Part shown: positions 6,308-8,329 of the stretch, piece by piece
Numbering within the stretch: position 1 is the first letter of the stretch
Layout: every line of letters begins with the position of its first letter
NCBI GenBank assembly: GCA_012963895.1
Contig: DTUW01000061.1
Location: 1-8,329, forward strand
DNA from: Campylobacterales bacterium
GTDB lineage: Bacteria; Campylobacterota; Campylobacteria; Campylobacterales; Thiovulaceae
Length of the DNA stretch: 8,329 nucleotides
Direction of reading: 5' to 3'
Translations under genes and position numbers: made by a program
The notes under the pieces: model-generated
The model's database searches: none
What the model was told of the DNA's origin: nothing
What the model saw: only the letters and a program-made list of their open reading frames with translations

Positions 6308-8167
6308 TTACAGGGCTTTCAATATCACCCTATTCATTCTCTGGATAAATTCAACTGAGTTTTTTATCTCATCTCCATTGAATAGCTTAGCTTCATCTAA
6401 TATCAACTTAGCCACATCTTCAACCAATTCACTATCTTCACTTTTGGCTATCTTCTCTAATAGCTGATGTTTCGGGTTGATTTCCAAGATAGGTTTTATC
6501 TCTGGTAGATTGTCAAGTTGTCCCATCTGTTTCATGATTTGAGCCATTGCAAAATTTTGGTCATCTTTATCCGGGACTATACAGGCTGGGGAGTCTGTAA
6601 GAGATGTAGAGATGCGAACCTCCTTCACCTCATCGCCATAGATATTTTTCAACTTCTCTAAAAGCTCTTGATATTCCTCTTTCTCCTCTACCTCTTCATC
6701 ATCAAACTTCACATCAATTACATTTTTTAGAGGTGTCTTGTCATACTCTGGAACCATAGGGAAGACGATAGCATCAACCTCTTGGTCAAGAATTAGAACA
6801 TTGAACCCTTTCGCTTTGAACTTCTCTAAGATAGGGGAGTTTTTCAGGAGGTTCTCATCTTCACCTAAGATATAGTAAATCTCTTTCTGTTCCTCCTTCA
6901 TACCCTCTTTGTATTCTTTTAAGGAAATATCATCTTTTTCAAGAGATTTGAATCTGAGTAAATCCAATATCTTGTCTCGATTGGCATAGTCGTTATATAG
7001 TCCCTCTTTGATGGTATTCCCAAACTCTTTATAGAATATCTGATATTTCTCACTATCTTTCTTAGCCAACTTTGCAAGTTCTGAAAGAATTTTCTTAACC
7101 GATGAGGTTTTTATCTTTTCTAAAATTCTGTTGTTTTGGAGAATTTCACGAGAGACATTTAGAGGCAAATCGGAGGAGTCGATAATACCGCGAACAAACC
7201 GCAAATAGGTAGGCAATAGCTCTTTTTCACCATCTGAAATAAAAACTCTATTGATATACAATTTCAAACCACTTTCCCAATCGGCTCTATACAGGTCGAT
7301 AGGAGCTTTCTTAGGAATATAGAAAAGGGTGGTATAGTCAAGAGTTCCCTCAACTCTTGTATGAATCCAGAATAGAGGCTCTTCCGAAGAGTGAGCTATC
7401 CCTTTATAAAACTCTCTATACTCCTCATCTGATATTTCGCTCTTGTTTCTTGTCCAGAGAGCAGAAGCCTTATTTATCTGTTCAAACTTCTTAACTTTCT
7501 TAGTCTCTTTCTTCTCTTCATCTGTCTCATCAGTTTCATATACCTCTTTTTCTAAAAAGATAGGAAAAGAGATATGGTTAGAGTATTTTTTGACAATATC
7601 TTCAATTGTCAATTCAGATAGATACTGCTCTGCTTCTGGTCGGACAAATAGAGTGATTTCAGTTCCGTGTCCCTCTTTTACAGATTCAATAATTTCATAC
7701 TCTCCATCACCGCTACTAATCCATTTGAAAGCTCTATCTTCACCAGCCTTCTTAGTTAAAACCTCAACTTTTTCAGCAACCATAAAAGAGGAGTAGAACC
7801 CAACCCCAAACTGCCCTATCAATTGGGAATCTTTTTTATTATCTCCGCTAAGTTGTTCGATAAATGCCTTAGTTCCACTCTTCGCAATTGTTCCTAAGTT
7901 TTCAACCAAATCCTCATCGTTCATACCTATTCCATTATCGGAAATCACCAGCTTTTTAGATTCCTTATCTATCCGAATCTCAATTCTAGGTTGGAACTCT
8001 ATATCTCTATATTTGTCGTCTCTAATAGTTAGCAGTTTCAATTTATCAATTGCATCAGAAGCATTGGAAATCAGTTCTCTCAAAAATATATCTTTGTTGG
8101 AATAGAGAGAGTGAATCATCAAATCCAAAAGTTGTTTTATCTCTGTTTGAAATTGGTGTTTTGCCAA
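6308..8167 (-). CDS. htpG: Chaperone protein HtpG (bacterial Hsp90)
   Basis: HtpG is the cytosolic ATP-dependent Hsp90 homodimer that helps fold or remodel client proteins. With TTG at 8167 the product is 619 residues and begins (M)-A-K-H-Q-F-Q-T-E-I, the canonical N-terminus. The track to an upstream ATG (8209) adds 14 residues unlike the family. GHKL ATPase motifs are complete: E31 and N35 in R-E-L-I-S-N-A-S-D-A-I-D, D77 in D-N-G-I-G-M, the glycine lid at 118-124 (G-Q-F-G-V-G-F) and G-T-E-I-T (168). A short acidic/basic linker (~210-233) precedes the middle domain, which holds the catalytic Arg340 in N-V-S-R-E-I-L-Q. The C-terminal dimerisation domain reaches L-E-I-N-P-K-H and the end. Length and motifs indicate an intact gene. 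It is convergent with rimO and transcribed from its own probable promoter. Confidence 0.96.
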   Translation of the reverse strand: MAKHQFQTEIKQLLDLMIHSLYSNKDIFLRELISNASDAIDKLKLLTIRDDKYRDIEFQPRIEIRIDKESKKLVISDNGIGMNDEDLVENLGTIAKSGTKAFIEQLSGDNKKDSQLIGQFGVGFYSSFMVAEKVEVLTKKAGEDRAFKWISSGDGEYEIIESVKEGHGTEITLFVRPEAEQYLSELTIEDIVKKYSNHISFPIFLEKEVYETDETDEEKKETKKVKKFEQINKASALWTRNKSEISDEEYREFYKGIAHSSEEPLFWIHTRVEGTLDYTTLFYIPKKAPIDLYRADWESGLKLYINRVFISDGEKELLPTYLRFVRGIIDSSDLPLNVSREILQNNRILEKIKTSSVKKILSELAKLAKKDSEKYQIFYKEFGNTIKEGLYNDYANRDKILDLLRFKSLEKDDISLKEYKEGMKEEQKEIYYILGEDENLLKNSPILEKFKAKGFNVLILDQEVDAIVFPMVPEYDKTPLKNVIDVKFDDEEVEEKEEYQELLEKLKNIYGDEVKEVRISTSLTDSPACIVPDKDDQNFAMAQIMKQMGQLDNLPEIKPILEINPKHQLLEKIAKSEDSELVEDVAKLILDEAKLFNGDEIKNSVEFIQRMNRVILKAL

Positions 8168-8174
8168 TTGACAA

Positions 8175-8180
8175 CCTCCC
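8175..8180 (-). promoter_or_regulatory. Ribosome binding site deciding the htpG TTG start
   Basis: On the minus strand GGGAGG is followed by 7 bases and then the TTG at 8167-8165. It directly follows a run of eight T (U in the mRNA; 8188-8181). The strong site and the family-typical protein start together set the start codon at 8167. Confidence 0.82.
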
Positions 8181-8199
8181 AAAAAAAATAGTTGATGAA

Positions 8200-8209
8200 A
8201 TTGTATCAA
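8200..8209 (-). promoter_or_regulatory. Candidate htpG promoter -10 region
   Basis: Read on the minus strand, TTGATACAAT contains TACAAT (5 of 6 with TATAAT, 8205-8200), preceded by a T-run (8216-8210). Transcription would begin near 8193 and give a ~26-base leader containing the U8 tract and GGGAGG. No -35 is evident. No CIRCE (HrcA) or HAIR (HspR) operator is visible here. Confidence 0.4.
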
Positions 8210-8270
8210 AAAAGTTTAGTGAGATATACTAAGGGTGTGGAGAAATATTGATACAGATGAGGTTGTTTAT

Positions 8271-8329
8271 CTATTTACATCGAATTATCCAACTACCATC
8301 AAGCTCCTTAGGTAGTATCAAAGTTTGGA
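8271..8329 (-). CDS. Possible C-terminal end of an upstream minus-strand gene (partial)
   Basis: On the minus strand one frame is open from the right edge and reads Q-T-L-I-L-P-K-E-L-D-G-S-W-I-I-R-C-K before TAG at 8273-8271, leaving 103 bases to the htpG TTG. Its residue mix looks protein-like, but only 18 codons are visible. A plus-strand frame from ATG 8257 (M-R-L-F-I-Y-L-H-R) is also open to the edge. Too short to name or to be sure it is coding. Confidence 0.3.
   Translation of the reverse strand, partial: QTLILPKELDGSWIIRCK

Noticed and set aside
7443..7796. 117-codon plus-strand open frame inside htpG
   Set aside because: It is antisense to well-conserved HtpG sequence and its Ser/Phe-rich translation is typical of a reverse-complement shadow.
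8168..8209. Upstream ATG extension of htpG (14 extra residues)
   Set aside because: The extension is unlike any HtpG N-terminus, overlaps the candidate -10 and the GGGAGG site, and the TTG at 8167 gives the canonical start.
8050..8232. 60-codon plus-strand open frame antisense to the htpG start
   Set aside because: It lies almost wholly opposite the conserved N-terminal ATPase codons of htpG and has no ribosome site. It is a shadow frame.
8235..8314. Small plus-strand peptide from GTG (V-W-R-N-I-D...L-L-R, stop)
   Set aside because: Only 26 codons with a weak upstream AAGG, and it is the exact antisense of the candidate partial minus-strand frame. Neither can be settled within this window.

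Overview
This AT-rich window reads as ordinary chromosomal DNA from a member of the Campylobacterota (Sulfurimonas/Sulfurovum-like free-living relatives are the best guess). The assignment rests on the compact AddB-type recombination nuclease, the style of RimO and HtpG, the AT-rich codon use (many ATA, AGA and GAG codons) and the Pmp-repeat surface protein. It is an inference from protein character, not from a marker gene.

Layout. Bases 2-1957 (+) hold the 3' part of a large surface or secreted protein. It has twelve FxxN/GGA[IV] repeats predicted to form a parallel beta-helix, then a 'DIGAIEY' choice-of-anchor-Q-like segment, then two diverged copies of a ~70-residue Trp-rich module. A G/C-rich hairpin (1981-1996) separates it from an AddB-like helicase-fold/PD-(D/E)XK nuclease (2009-4342, +). 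That gene converges on, and overlaps by 17 bp, a small predicted outer-membrane beta-barrel protein (4326-4919, -). A 59-bp divergent intergenic region separates the barrel gene from rimO, the ribosomal protein S12 methylthiotransferase (4979-6283, +, TTG start). rimO converges on htpG, the Hsp90 chaperone (6308-8167, -, TTG start), and a perfect palindrome sits over the rimO stop codon. Bases 8168-8329 hold the htpG leader and probable promoter, and perhaps the last codons of another minus-strand gene.

How the genes relate. They do not form one pathway. addB belongs to double-strand-break repair, rimO to ribosome modification and htpG to protein folding. The surface protein and the barrel protein belong to the cell envelope. 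Gene orientation (+ + - + -) gives several single-gene transcription units.

No mobile element, CRISPR array, tRNA, rRNA or clear novel multi-gene system is visible. The points most worth a second look are the duplicated C-terminal module of the surface protein, the altered Fe-S cysteine spacing in AddB, the leader of addB, and the repeated GTATCAA motif upstream of htpG.
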